A stretch of DNA of 9,661 bases from Akkermansiaceae bacterium (GTDB taxonomy: Bacteria; Verrucomicrobiota; Verrucomicrobiia; Verrucomicrobiales; Akkermansiaceae). The position numbers were made by a program, and so were the translations under genes. The notes beneath the pieces were generated by a model. The model did not search any database, was not told the origin of the DNA, and saw only the letters and a list, made by a program, of their open reading frames with translations. Of the stretch, positions 1 to 6,437 are shown piece by piece. The stretch is taken from assembly GCA_029288115.1 (NCBI GenBank), contig JARFPV010000502.1:1-9661 (forward strand), written 5' to 3'. Each line of letters starts with the position of its first letter. The stretch's first letter is position 1.

Positions 1-28
1 TGGGCTCGGAGATGTGTATAAGAGACAG
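1..28 (+). other. Nextera transposase adapter remnant (sequencing artefact)
   Basis: Positions 10-28 read AGATGTGTATAAGAGACAG, the 19 bp Tn5 mosaic end used in tagmentation libraries. Positions 1-9 match the preceding part of the Illumina Nextera read-2 adapter. This is not genomic DNA. Biological sequence begins at about position 29, inside norB, so the truncation of that gene is a contig end and not a real deletion. Confidence 0.98.
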
Positions 29-630
29 ATGCCACCCATGATGAGCTCCCACACACCCTCCACCCAGAGGTGGACAACCCACCAGCGGTAGAAGGAATCG
101 AGTGTCTGGTTATCAAACGAGATCATGCCCGGCAGGTAAAGCAGCGCGGCGCACAGCAGCCCCATGTAGAGCACGATGGCTGTTGTGGTGAATCGTTTTC
201 CGTTCCAAATTGTCCAGCCGATGTTGGCAAGGAAAGTGAGCACATTGGCCACCACGAGGTAGTCAAGCGGACGTGGGATCTCGAGAAATTTGCGCCCCTC
301 CCAGATGTTCATGTGATAACAGACAATGGCAATCACACCGACTATGAGGAAAGAGATGAGCTGCACGTAGGCCAGTTTTGGCCAGGCGATTTCTCGGTCC
401 GCCTCTTCCGGAATGATGAAATGAGCGGCACCCATGAAGCCTAGCAGCAGCCAGACCACGAGTAGATTGGTGTGCACGGCACGTGCCGTGTTAAACGGGA
501 TCCACTCATGCAAGTTGTCGTACCCCATGTGAGCAAAGCCCATGATAAAGCCATAGACAATCTGGAGGACAAATAGCAGGAGTGCAGAGGCAAAGAACCA
601 GTAGGCGATTTTCTGTGTTTTGAATTTCAT
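29..630 (-). CDS. norB: Nitric oxide reductase subunit B, N-terminal 200 residues (partial, runs off contig)
   Basis: NorB is the catalytic integral-membrane subunit of the haem-copper-type NO reductase. It reduces two NO to N2O using electrons from NorC. Translation from the ATG at 628-630 gives a hydrophobic protein matching cNorB. After a first membrane helix comes ARAVHTNLLVVWLLLGFMGA, whose H53 corresponds to a low-spin haem b ligand. An FIIPEE segment follows, then WWVVHLWVEGVWELIMGG, where H187 and E191 match the FeB-ligand histidine and the essential glutamate of NorB. The reading frame is open into the adapter, so the remaining half or more, including the later FeB histidines and the second low-spin haem ligand, is missing. 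It lies 42 bp downstream of norC on the same strand and is the last visible gene of the nir-nor operon. There is no Shine-Dalgarno; the 15 bases before ATG contain no G. cNorB is preferred over quinol-dependent qNor because a separate norC precedes it and there is no N-terminal extension. Confidence 0.95.
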
Positions 631-672
631 TGGTTTGGAAATGTTTGAAGCTTCGTTGTTAGGTTCAGATTA

Positions 673-1368
673 TTATTCACTGGAAAGGCTCATCAGATAG
701 TCGAGCACTTCGTTGAGCTGTTCGTCCGTCATCGGGATCTTAGGCATCGCCGTTCCAGGTTTAATCTTCTGCGGATCGTTGATCCACGCCTTCAGGTCCT
801 CACGCTTGAATTTGTTGCCGATGGCATCGAGCGGTGGACCAACCATATTACCTTTGCCGCCGACCGTGTGGCATGCCGTGCAAACGGTCTTAAACATTTC
901 AGGTTGCGGCACGTCAGACTTCCCTGTGCTGACCACGGGTGCGGCAACACGACCCAGAGGCGGCTTCGCCGGGAATCCATTCAGATCCACCTCACCACAC
1001 CACTCGAGGAAAGAAATGACATTGTCAATTTCCTCATCCGTGAAGTTGTAATTCTGCATCTTCCGCTCGCCAGGATACATCGCTTCAGGATCCTTCAGGA
1101 AGAGGCGCAGGTAGGGTCTCCCCTTTTGTTTTACAATCAATGTTAGCTCCGGCGCATAGTAGGCACCTTCACCAAACAAGGTGTGGCAGCCCATGCAGTT
1201 GTTATCCTCCCAGATAGCTTTACCAGCAATCACTTCCGGGGTGAGTTTGTCTTCGTTCGTCAGGTTGGGCACCTGCTTGTGCGAATCATAGGTTAAAGCG
1301 AGAAACGCGGCTGAAAATAAGCCTGTCCCGCCCAAAAAAAAGGCGCGAGCCTGTGATTTCGATAGCAT
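673..1368 (-). CDS. norC: Nitric oxide reductase subunit C with a second, C-terminal cytochrome c domain (dihaem NorC)
   Basis: NorC is the membrane-anchored cytochrome c that passes electrons to NorB. This 231-residue protein has an N-terminal membrane anchor (about residues 9-27). A NorC-type cytochrome domain follows, with haem-binding CMGCH (58-62), the typical GEGAYYAPEL stretch and probable axial Met104 in RKMQNYNFTDEE. After a short linker (about 130-155) there is a second c-type domain with CTACH (163-167), a GPPL motif and probable axial Met208 in GTAMPKIPMTDEQ. Classical NorC is about 150 residues with one haem, so the C-terminal ~75 residues are an extra soluble cytochrome domain, probably the electron entry point. 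The gene is 27 bp downstream of the SCO gene and 42 bp upstream of norB. No Shine-Dalgarno is visible; the leader is A/C-rich. The NorC identity is firm from its pairing with norB; the role of the second domain is inference. Confidence 0.93.
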   Translation of the reverse strand: MLSKSQARAFFLGGTGLFSAAFLALTYDSHKQVPNLTNEDKLTPEVIAGKAIWEDNNCMGCHTLFGEGAYYAPELTLIVKQKGRPYLRLFLKDPEAMYPGERKMQNYNFTDEEIDNVISFLEWCGEVDLNGFPAKPPLGRVAAPVVSTGKSDVPQPEMFKTVCTACHTVGGKGNMVGPPLDAIGNKFKREDLKAWINDPQKIKPGTAMPKIPMTDEQLNEVLDYLMSLSSE

Positions 1369-1395
1369 AATACGTGTGGTTTGTTGGTTGTGAGA

Positions 1396-2067
1396 TTATT
1401 GTGCGGACTTGATCGCCTTGATTGATTCTGCAGGATCAGCAGCAAGTCCCTCCTGACGATGAATGACCTCTCCCTTATTATTGAGCACGGTGATGACATT
1501 CGAGTGGGCAAAGTCTTTGTCGCTTGTCTTGCGATACTGAATACCAAGCACAACGGCGAGCTCCTGCACGGATGGAGTAGGGGCTGTTAGAAGCGTCCAC
1601 CGATCCGGATCTATCCTATTTTCCTTGCGGTATTCAGCGAGTCGCTCCGGAGTGTCAGCTTCAGGATCAATGGACAAGAACGTGAATCCTGTAACTTTTC
1701 TCACGTCCTCAGGTAAGCCTTTCTCAATAAGGCGCATATCGGCGAGTAAGCGTGGGCATGCATACTTACAAGTGCTATAACCCATCGAGACGACTTGCAC
1801 ACGTCCGCCCAGGCTCTTGAGCTGGCGATCTGTGCCGGTGTCATCTTGCCAGATTGATTCAATTTGGTAGATGGAGTTTTCAGAGGCTTCTAACGCGGCG
1901 GGCGTAGGATGCTCTGGACAACAGGCCTCCTTCTCACCACCTGAAGTCACTGTGGTTACGGCCTCCTTATTGGTGGTGGGCGTAGTATCAGGAGCACCTG
2001 ATGTTTCCTTGTTTTTTTCGCATGCGACGAACAGAAACGCCGTCATGCTGAGTGTGATGATTTTCAT
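1396..2067 (-). CDS. SCO1/SenC/PrrC-family copper chaperone, predicted lipoprotein
   Basis: SCO proteins are thioredoxin-fold, membrane-attached periplasmic proteins that bind copper and help metallate CuA or other copper sites. This 223-residue protein starts with a short hydrophobic segment ending in FLFVAC, a plausible lipobox with Cys16. A low-complexity Thr/Ser/Lys-rich linker follows, then the SCO domain from about residue 65. The copper-binding CxxxC is STCKYACPR (Cys100 and Cys104), and the conserved distal histidine is His188 in KDFAHSN. The GFTFLSIDPEADTPERLAEY segment is also typical of the family. The linker carries an additional Cys49-Cys50 pair and His53, not part of the usual SCO motif. 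Its position between nirV and norC, downstream of the copper enzyme gene nirK, suggests a role in NirK metallation, though this is inference because NorBC needs no copper. The start is 6 bp after the nirV stop, so translation may be coupled. Confidence 0.92.
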   Translation of the reverse strand: MKIITLSMTAFLFVACEKNKETSGAPDTTPTTNKEAVTTVTSGGEKEACCPEHPTPAALEASENSIYQIESIWQDDTGTDRQLKSLGGRVQVVSMGYSTCKYACPRLLADMRLIEKGLPEDVRKVTGFTFLSIDPEADTPERLAEYRKENRIDPDRWTLLTAPTPSVQELAVVLGIQYRKTSDKDFAHSNVITVLNNKGEVIHRQEGLAADPAESIKAIKSAQ

Positions 2068-2073
2068 GAGTTG

Positions 2074-2865
2074 TTAGTTTTTTGTAGATTGTTTTACAAC
2101 AGCATCCGCAGCGCAGCGAAATCCAAGGTTTGCTGTGGTGTAACTACCCTTGAGAGATGAGCGGAATGCAAAACGCATAAACGCAGCGTAGTTTCTAACA
2201 TCCGTGGCACTAAGTGCACCACCTGCGCAAAAAAGTTTGCGTTCTATCCCTGAATCCCCACGGGATTCGCCGGTTACCATGGCGTTGTTAAAATCCTCAT
2301 TCCATTCCCAAATCAGGCCATGCATGGCGCGAACGCCGTAAACATCGGGAGGAAAAGTTTTGGGAGATGGAAGAACCGCAGGGGGACGCGCAGCGTACCA
2401 GTTGAGGATTCTCTGCGTGTAATCCTTGTCCTCGGTGGCATTGGCCTTGGTAGCATCAGCACGGCCGACATATTCCCATTCATCTACGGTGGGCAATCGT
2501 TTACCATGGTGCTTTGCGAAAGCTCGGGCGGCAAACCACGAGACATAGGTCACGGGTGAGTCCAGGTCCGGACCGGGATCGGTGTCCGATTTCCAGTCCT
2601 TGAGATAGGATTTATCGGCGAAAAGCTTGGAGACTTTCGATCTCTGCCAACGAGGGTTCTTCAGGACAAAATCAAGAAATTCACGCTTGGTCACTGATGT
2701 TACATCGATACGGAATGCCGCAACCTTACGTGGCGTTTTATCCGTGGTGTAAAGTGGCACATACTCCCCTGCCGGAATGTCCACCAACTTGGATATGAAA
2801 TTCTCCACACCCTGCACCACTAAGGTGCTGAGCAGCATTGCTGCGAGGATGTGGAGCGGTTTCAT
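2074..2865 (-). CDS. nirV: NirV-like FGE/SUMF1-fold protein lacking catalytic cysteines
   Basis: This 263-residue protein has an N-terminal signal peptide (about 1-20) and a formylglycine-generating-enzyme (SUMF1) fold. Visible family motifs are the opening VDIPAGEYV (28-36), SPVTYVSWFAARAFAKHHGKRLPTVDEWEY in the centre (103-132), MHGLIWEWNEDF (181-192), the CAGGALS stretch (213-219) and the closing NLGFRCA (246-252). True FGEs carry two active-site cysteines shortly after the GG motif. Here residues 218-240 contain no cysteine, so sulfatase-maturing activity is not expected. Genes of this family directly downstream of nirK are known as nirV in several denitrifiers, and this one follows nirK by 18 bp. 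Its biochemical role is unsettled; a part in nitrite reductase maturation or stability is plausible. A generic SUMF1-domain protein of other function cannot be excluded. Confidence 0.82.
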   Translation of the reverse strand: MKPLHILAAMLLSTLVVQGVENFISKLVDIPAGEYVPLYTTDKTPRKVAAFRIDVTSVTKREFLDFVLKNPRWQRSKVSKLFADKSYLKDWKSDTDPGPDLDSPVTYVSWFAARAFAKHHGKRLPTVDEWEYVGRADATKANATEDKDYTQRILNWYAARPPAVLPSPKTFPPDVYGVRAMHGLIWEWNEDFNNAMVTGESRGDSGIERKLFCAGGALSATDVRNYAAFMRFAFRSSLKGSYTTANLGFRCAADAVVKQSTKN

Positions 2866-2883
2866 GATTATACCAGTTAGGTG

Positions 2884-4410
2884 TTAGTGACCGCCGTCGG
2901 GTGCAGCAACGTTCTTAGCACGAACAGCCTTGACTTCGTCCGGAGTGACCTCCGAGCCGTTGTTACCCCACTGGCTGTATACGTAGGTCAGGACGTTCGC
3001 CACGTCCTCATCACTCAGGCCGAGCTTGGGCATGATGCTGTTGTACTTCTGTCCGTTGACAACCACTTCACCTGCAAGCCCGTGGACCACAGCGCTGATC
3101 GATTTCTCCTTGCTGTTGTTCAGGTAATCAGCCTTGGCAAGTGGTGGGAATGCGGCGGGCACACCCACCCCGTTGGGCTGGTGGCATGCAGAGCAAACAG
3201 CCATATACTTGCCCTTACCGCGGGCAATGCGCTCCTCCTTGTTCTTGGCGGCCGGACGCGCTTTGCCAGCCTCAGGCATGGTATGAATCGCACCACCTTC
3301 AGGCTGATAAACACTGTCGTCTGTCTTTCCAGAATACACGACCTTGTTACGATCCTTGTCTCCGCCACCAGCCTTGAGCATACCAATGGCGCCCTTGTTG
3401 AAGGCACGGAAAATCGAGTGATCCACCAGTATGAAAGTGCCCTCGGTTTCGAGATTAAATTCTACGATGGCACTACCGCCAGCAGGAACCAGAGTCGTCT
3501 GCACATTTTTGTTAGGCTCACCGAGACCTCCCTCGGTGTAAACCCGGTCAAAAATCTCACCGATCACGTGAAACGACGACACAAGGTTAGGGCCTCCATT
3601 GCCTACAAACATACGTACGGAATCACCGACGTCGGCGGTGAGTGCATTGTCACCAGTCATAGCGCCGACCGAACCGTTGAAGACAACGTAGTCTGCGTCT
3701 TCACGAATGGCCTTTTCCATGCTGAATGGCTGCAGACCGGCCTCGCCATACTTTCCTTTGGTATAGAAGTCCCCCTGCATCACATAGAACTCTTTATCGA
3801 CCTTCGGCAAGCCCTCCTGGGGCTCAACGAGGATCAGCCCATACATACCGTTTGCAACGTGCATGCCCACGGGTGCGGTTGCGCAGTGGTACACATAGAG
3901 GCCGGGATTGAGCGCCGTAAACGAGAACTCCGACTTATGGCCAGGGGCAGTGAACGAAGCTGCTGCGCCACCACCAGGTCCGGTCACGGCGTGCAAGTCG
4001 ATGTTGTGAGGCATTTTGCTGCTCGGATGGTTCGCGAGATGGAACTCGACGAAGTCACCCTCACGCACGCGGATGAATTTGCCTGGCACACTACCGCCGA
4101 AGGTCCAGAACGTGTAGTCCACACCGTCTGCCATTGTCTTGACCACCTCTGTGACCTCCAGGTTGACAACCACTTTGGTGCGGTGCTTACGGGTGATCGG
4201 CGGCGGCACATTTGGCGCATCTGTCAGCACGGCTACTTCCTCCCCCTTGATTGGCTGGGCAAGCAATGGAGTGGCTAAATCACCGTCACTGGTTTCGGTT
4301 TTCTTTTCATCTGCGGTGGCCTGTGCTCCAGACTCATTGCAGGACGGGATAAGAAACGCGGCACCTGCCGAGACGGCAAATGCTGCGAGGATTTGTTTTT
4401 TGTTTTTCAT
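2884..4410 (-). CDS. nirK: Copper nitrite reductase (AniA-type) with fused C-terminal cytochrome c domain
   Basis: NirK reduces nitrite to NO at a type 2 copper fed from a type 1 copper. This 508-residue protein begins with a signal sequence ending LIPSC (Cys24), suggesting a lipoprotein. Two cupredoxin domains follow (about 75-345). The ligands are recognisable: type 1 Cu by His135, Cys176, His184 and Met189; type 2 Cu by His140, His175 and His331; catalytic Asp138 and His281. The stretch [17 protein letters not shown] and the later [17 protein letters not shown] closely resemble Neisseria AniA, placing it in the AniA-like class. A linker (about 346-395) leads to a cytochrome c domain with CSACH (406-410) and probable axial Met460 in SIMPKLG, an arrangement like the Ralstonia pickettii three-domain enzyme. 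All copper ligands are intact, so it should be active. It sits 23 bp downstream of the porin gene. No Shine-Dalgarno is visible. Confidence 0.97.
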   Translation of the reverse strand: MKNKKQILAAFAVSAGAAFLIPSCNESGAQATADEKKTETSDGDLATPLLAQPIKGEEVAVLTDAPNVPPPITRKHRTKVVVNLEVTEVVKTMADGVDYTFWTFGGSVPGKFIRVREGDFVEFHLANHPSSKMPHNIDLHAVTGPGGGAAASFTAPGHKSEFSFTALNPGLYVYHCATAPVGMHVANGMYGLILVEPQEGLPKVDKEFYVMQGDFYTKGKYGEAGLQPFSMEKAIREDADYVVFNGSVGAMTGDNALTADVGDSVRMFVGNGGPNLVSSFHVIGEIFDRVYTEGGLGEPNKNVQTTLVPAGGSAIVEFNLETEGTFILVDHSIFRAFNKGAIGMLKAGGGDKDRNKVVYSGKTDDSVYQPEGGAIHTMPEAGKARPAAKNKEERIARGKGKYMAVCSACHQPNGVGVPAAFPPLAKADYLNNSKEKSISAVVHGLAGEVVVNGQKYNSIMPKLGLSDEDVANVLTYVYSQWGNNGSEVTPDEVKAVRAKNVAAPDGGH

Positions 4411-4433
4411 GGTGTTTTAGTTCAAGTTGAATG

Positions 4434-5669
4434 TTAGAAAGAATAGTTGATTTCGGCAGACGCACGGGTGACATCACGCTGGGGACCATTACCCATCAGA
4501 TGCGCACCCTTGATAACTACCTTGGCATTCTCACCGATCGGACGTGCCGCGACGTAATCCACCTCCCAACCAAGGTCGGTGCCACCACTCTCGTTATGGA
4601 ATTTGTGCAAGCTAAGCTTGTGTTTGAAGCCTAACGCCTTGGTGCCGATCCAGGCATAGTAGTCGACCAAGCCCTTTGCGGGAGTCGTTAGAAACACATC
4701 AGAGAAGCCATTGAACTTGTGATTCGTCCCGAGCGGAATACGGAAGCTGCTTTTCCCATCGCTAGTAAACACCTCGGTACCCACACCGTAGTCATATGCA
4801 TCCCGTTCGATACCGGCTTGAGCACGGTAATAATACTCCCGGTAATTCATTGCATTACTGGCAGCATCCTCCTGCGTGGCTACAGTCACCAAGTAAGCCA
4901 GCTTATTGCCGCTATTAAGCTCTCTTTTGCCCTGTAGTTCTAGGCCATAGGTATTGGACGAGTTTGCCGCTGATGACATTTTAAAATCGAGCAGGTAAGC
5001 AAATGCTCGCAGCGTGTTATCCTCAATGCCGGTATATTCCAGATGCACGAGATGAGAATCACTGTCCCAGTGATCAAGACCACTCACAGGAGTATTCTCG
5101 CCAAAAATACGATTCACCTGATCGATGTATGCGTAAGTAATGGTCAGGTTCTCGAATGATTTGTTTTCCAAGACAACCGCGTCAAAGGTCTGATCGTTCT
5201 GACGCCATGGCACGGACCCAACGAATCGCTCATCGACCAGTTTAATGTGCTGGCGACCTACCGTAATGATGGTGTCCAGACTCTCAGCCTCGTATGAAAG
5301 CTGCAGGCGGTTTAGCTCGAAGTTATCCGGATCAGCGATAACCGAACGTGTACCATTCAGAAAACCCGGGAACGGCGAATACCTATTGGAATCTGTTAGC
5401 ACCCAGGTGTATTCCCCCTCAACGAGAAACTTAAAGCCGTATATTGAATCGGTCTTTATCCCCAAATACGCCCTCAACGATCCTACATCTGCCTCACTGA
5501 GACCTCCAATATCTGCATACTCGTATCGTAAACGAGCATTCCCAAAAAAGTGGATACTGTCTATCAGGTTTCCGTTGTTAGAAGCACTGGGGCTTGGAGC
5601 GGTCTCTGCTTGTGCAATACTAACAGAAACAAGGGCAATAAGGGTGGTGAGCGTGGTTGCGGTTCTCAT
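4434..5669 (-). CDS. Outer-membrane beta-barrel porin, alginate-export-like family
   Basis: This is the first gene of the nir-nor operon. An upstream in-frame ATG at 5720 exists, but the start at 5667-5669 is preferred because it begins a clean signal peptide (MRTATTLTTLIALVSVSIAQ, cleavage near AQA-ET). The mature protein of about 390 residues has alternating aromatic/polar beta-strands, including FFGNARLRYEYADIGG near the N terminus, ITVGRQHIKLVDERFVG in the middle and a C terminus ending NYSF. A terminal phenylalanine is the usual outer-membrane barrel signal. GRQ and RFVGSVPWRQND segments resemble the alginate-export porin family. A role in nitrite or other anion entry is suggested only by operon position; substrate specificity cannot be read from the sequence. 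The stop codon is embedded in TTCTAACATT, 23 bp before nirK. The 15 bases before ATG contain no G. Confidence 0.85.
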   Translation of the reverse strand: MRTATTLTTLIALVSVSIAQAETAPSPSASNNGNLIDSIHFFGNARLRYEYADIGGLSEADVGSLRAYLGIKTDSIYGFKFLVEGEYTWVLTDSNRYSPFPGFLNGTRSVIADPDNFELNRLQLSYEAESLDTIITVGRQHIKLVDERFVGSVPWRQNDQTFDAVVLENKSFENLTITYAYIDQVNRIFGENTPVSGLDHWDSDSHLVHLEYTGIEDNTLRAFAYLLDFKMSSAANSSNTYGLELQGKRELNSGNKLAYLVTVATQEDAASNAMNYREYYYRAQAGIERDAYDYGVGTEVFTSDGKSSFRIPLGTNHKFNGFSDVFLTTPAKGLVDYYAWIGTKALGFKHKLSLHKFHNESGGTDLGWEVDYVAARPIGENAKVVIKGAHLMGNGPQRDVTRASAEINYSF

Positions 5670-5921
5670 GGTTATGGTTTGTGAGTAAATGCCTAGTCGA
5701 TTACACCTGATGTCTAACAAGACGGCATTTTTGTTCGAGTCGGGTATCTTTTATCACGCGCCCCACCCCAAATAAAGAATAAAATATAATTTATTCTCAT
5801 ATTTAGGGTTGCGCTCCTGATCGTGCTCTGCTTTAGTCTTGTGAAATCCAAACGTTCAAAATCACCGTTCTCCGAACAAAGTGTGCTCCTAGCCCCGTAT
5901 CTACTACATTATACAGAATCA
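5670..5921. promoter_or_regulatory. Divergent regulatory spacer between the nir-nor operon and the Rrf2 regulator
   Basis: This 252 bp non-coding spacer separates the minus-strand operon start from the plus-strand regulator start, so it must hold both promoters. It contains the strong palindrome at 5776-5797, which includes an exact TATAAT on the plus strand (5785-5790) but no convincing -35 element at the usual distance. No FNR/CRP-type TTGAT-N4-ATCAA box is visible. The GTCT-AACA-AGAC element at 5712-5723 is a minor inverted repeat of unknown value. Confidence 0.7.
5776..5797. promoter_or_regulatory. Candidate operator: near-perfect 22 bp AT-rich palindrome
   Basis: The left arm AGAATAAA (5776-5783) and right arm TTTATTCT (5790-5797) are exact inverted repeats around a 6 bp AT core. 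Counting the core, 10 of 11 pairs match. Size, AT-richness and dyad symmetry resemble operators of dimeric Rrf2/NsrR repressors. It sits between the nir-nor operon and an Rrf2 gene and overlaps a TATAAT hexamer, as expected for repression by occlusion. Binding by the adjacent regulator is inference. Confidence 0.6.
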
Positions 5922-6365
5922 ATGCAGATAGGAAAAACAGCCCAGAACGCGATCGCCGCAGTAAGTTATCTTGTTGAACGTCAACGTGATGGAGGCGGGA
6001 TGATCAGTTCCCAGGAAGTGGCAGATGCCCGACAACTTTCAAAGCCTCTTGCGGCGAAAATTCTCACCACGTTGTCAAAAACCGGAATAGTAACAGGTTC
6101 AACCGGTCCGGGTGGCGGCTATCAACTCGCTAAACCTGCGGATCAAATCACGTTGCTCATCGTCGTATCGCAGTTCGAGCTTCAGAATCAAAGCATGATG
6201 TGTCCTTTTGGCGAAGGTTGGTGCGGCACTAACGAGCCGTGCCCACTCCATGACAACATGAAGGAATTCGAGGAGCAGCAACTACGCTTCCTCGAGGAAA
6301 ACAACTTTGGGGGATTCGCCGAACCGGGTTACTCTTCCAAGTGGCCGGACAAGCCTGGAAAATAG
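5922..6365 (+). CDS. Rrf2-family Fe-S transcriptional regulator, NsrR-like
   Basis: This 147-residue protein has an N-terminal winged helix-turn-helix: MQIGKTAQNAIAAVSYLVER opens the fold, SSQEVADARQLSKPLAAKIL (29-48) is the recognition region and TGPGGGYQLAKP (61-72) is the typical Rrf2 wing. Three cysteines follow, at 94, 101 and 107 (CPFGEGWCGTNEPCPLHD), the expected place for an Fe-S cluster as in NsrR, IscR and RsrR. An in-frame ATG at 5823 would add 33 residues with no family similarity, so the start at 5922 is chosen. It is divergent from the nir-nor operon across a spacer with a palindrome, which fits an NO-responsive repressor. Rrf2 proteins also sense iron-sulfur or redox status, so NO as the signal is inferred from the neighbours. 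The C-terminal tail after residue 125 is Gly/Pro-rich and not family-conserved. Confidence 0.9.
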   Translation: MQIGKTAQNAIAAVSYLVERQRDGGGMISSQEVADARQLSKPLAAKILTTLSKTGIVTGSTGPGGGYQLAKPADQITLLIVVSQFELQNQSMMCPFGEGWCGTNEPCPLHDNMKEFEEQQLRFLEENNFGGFAEPGYSSKWPDKPGK

Positions 6366-6383
6366 TTTGTGTTTCTTAAGTAA

Positions 6384-6428
6384 TTGGGTTAAGGTCGTCT
6401 CAGAGCAGCGCACAACACCCTAACCCAA
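6384..6428 (+). repeat. Inverted repeat in the mscL leader
   Basis: TTGGGTTAAGG (6384-6394) and CCCTAACCCAA (6418-6428) are inverted repeats with one mismatch, separated by 23 bases. The right arm ends 9 bases before the mscL ATG. There is no U-tract, so it is not a standard terminator for the preceding regulator gene. In RNA it could form a hairpin next to the mscL start; in DNA it could be a protein-binding site. Confidence 0.55.
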
Positions 6429-6437
6429 ACACATACT

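Noticed and set aside
1..28. Possible insertion-sequence or Tn5 end next to norB
   Set aside because: The flanking bases match the synthetic Nextera adapter and lie exactly at the contig edge; no transposase or target duplication is present.
2866..2875. Extended -10 promoter TGGTATAAT immediately before the nirV ATG, possibly giving a leaderless transcript
   Set aside because: The expected transcription start (about 2860) would fall just inside the coding sequence after the ATG, and there is no -35 element, so it could not drive nirV from its own start.
2881..4278. 465-codon open frame on the plus strand, antisense to nirK
   Set aside because: It has no recognisable domain or signal, and the opposite strand encodes a full NirK with every copper ligand. 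Long antisense frames arise from the codon bias of the real gene.
5245..5688. 147-codon plus-strand frame antisense to the porin gene
   Set aside because: No family features, and it lies opposite a well-supported signal-peptide and beta-barrel coding frame.
5712..5723. Short GTCT-AACA-AGAC inverted repeat
   Set aside because: Only 4 bp arms, expected by chance in a 250 bp spacer.
5823..5921. N-terminal extension of the Rrf2 regulator from an earlier ATG
   Set aside because: The added 33 residues show no Rrf2 similarity, while MQIGKTAQNA is a typical Rrf2 N terminus; the extension would also consume the regulatory spacer.
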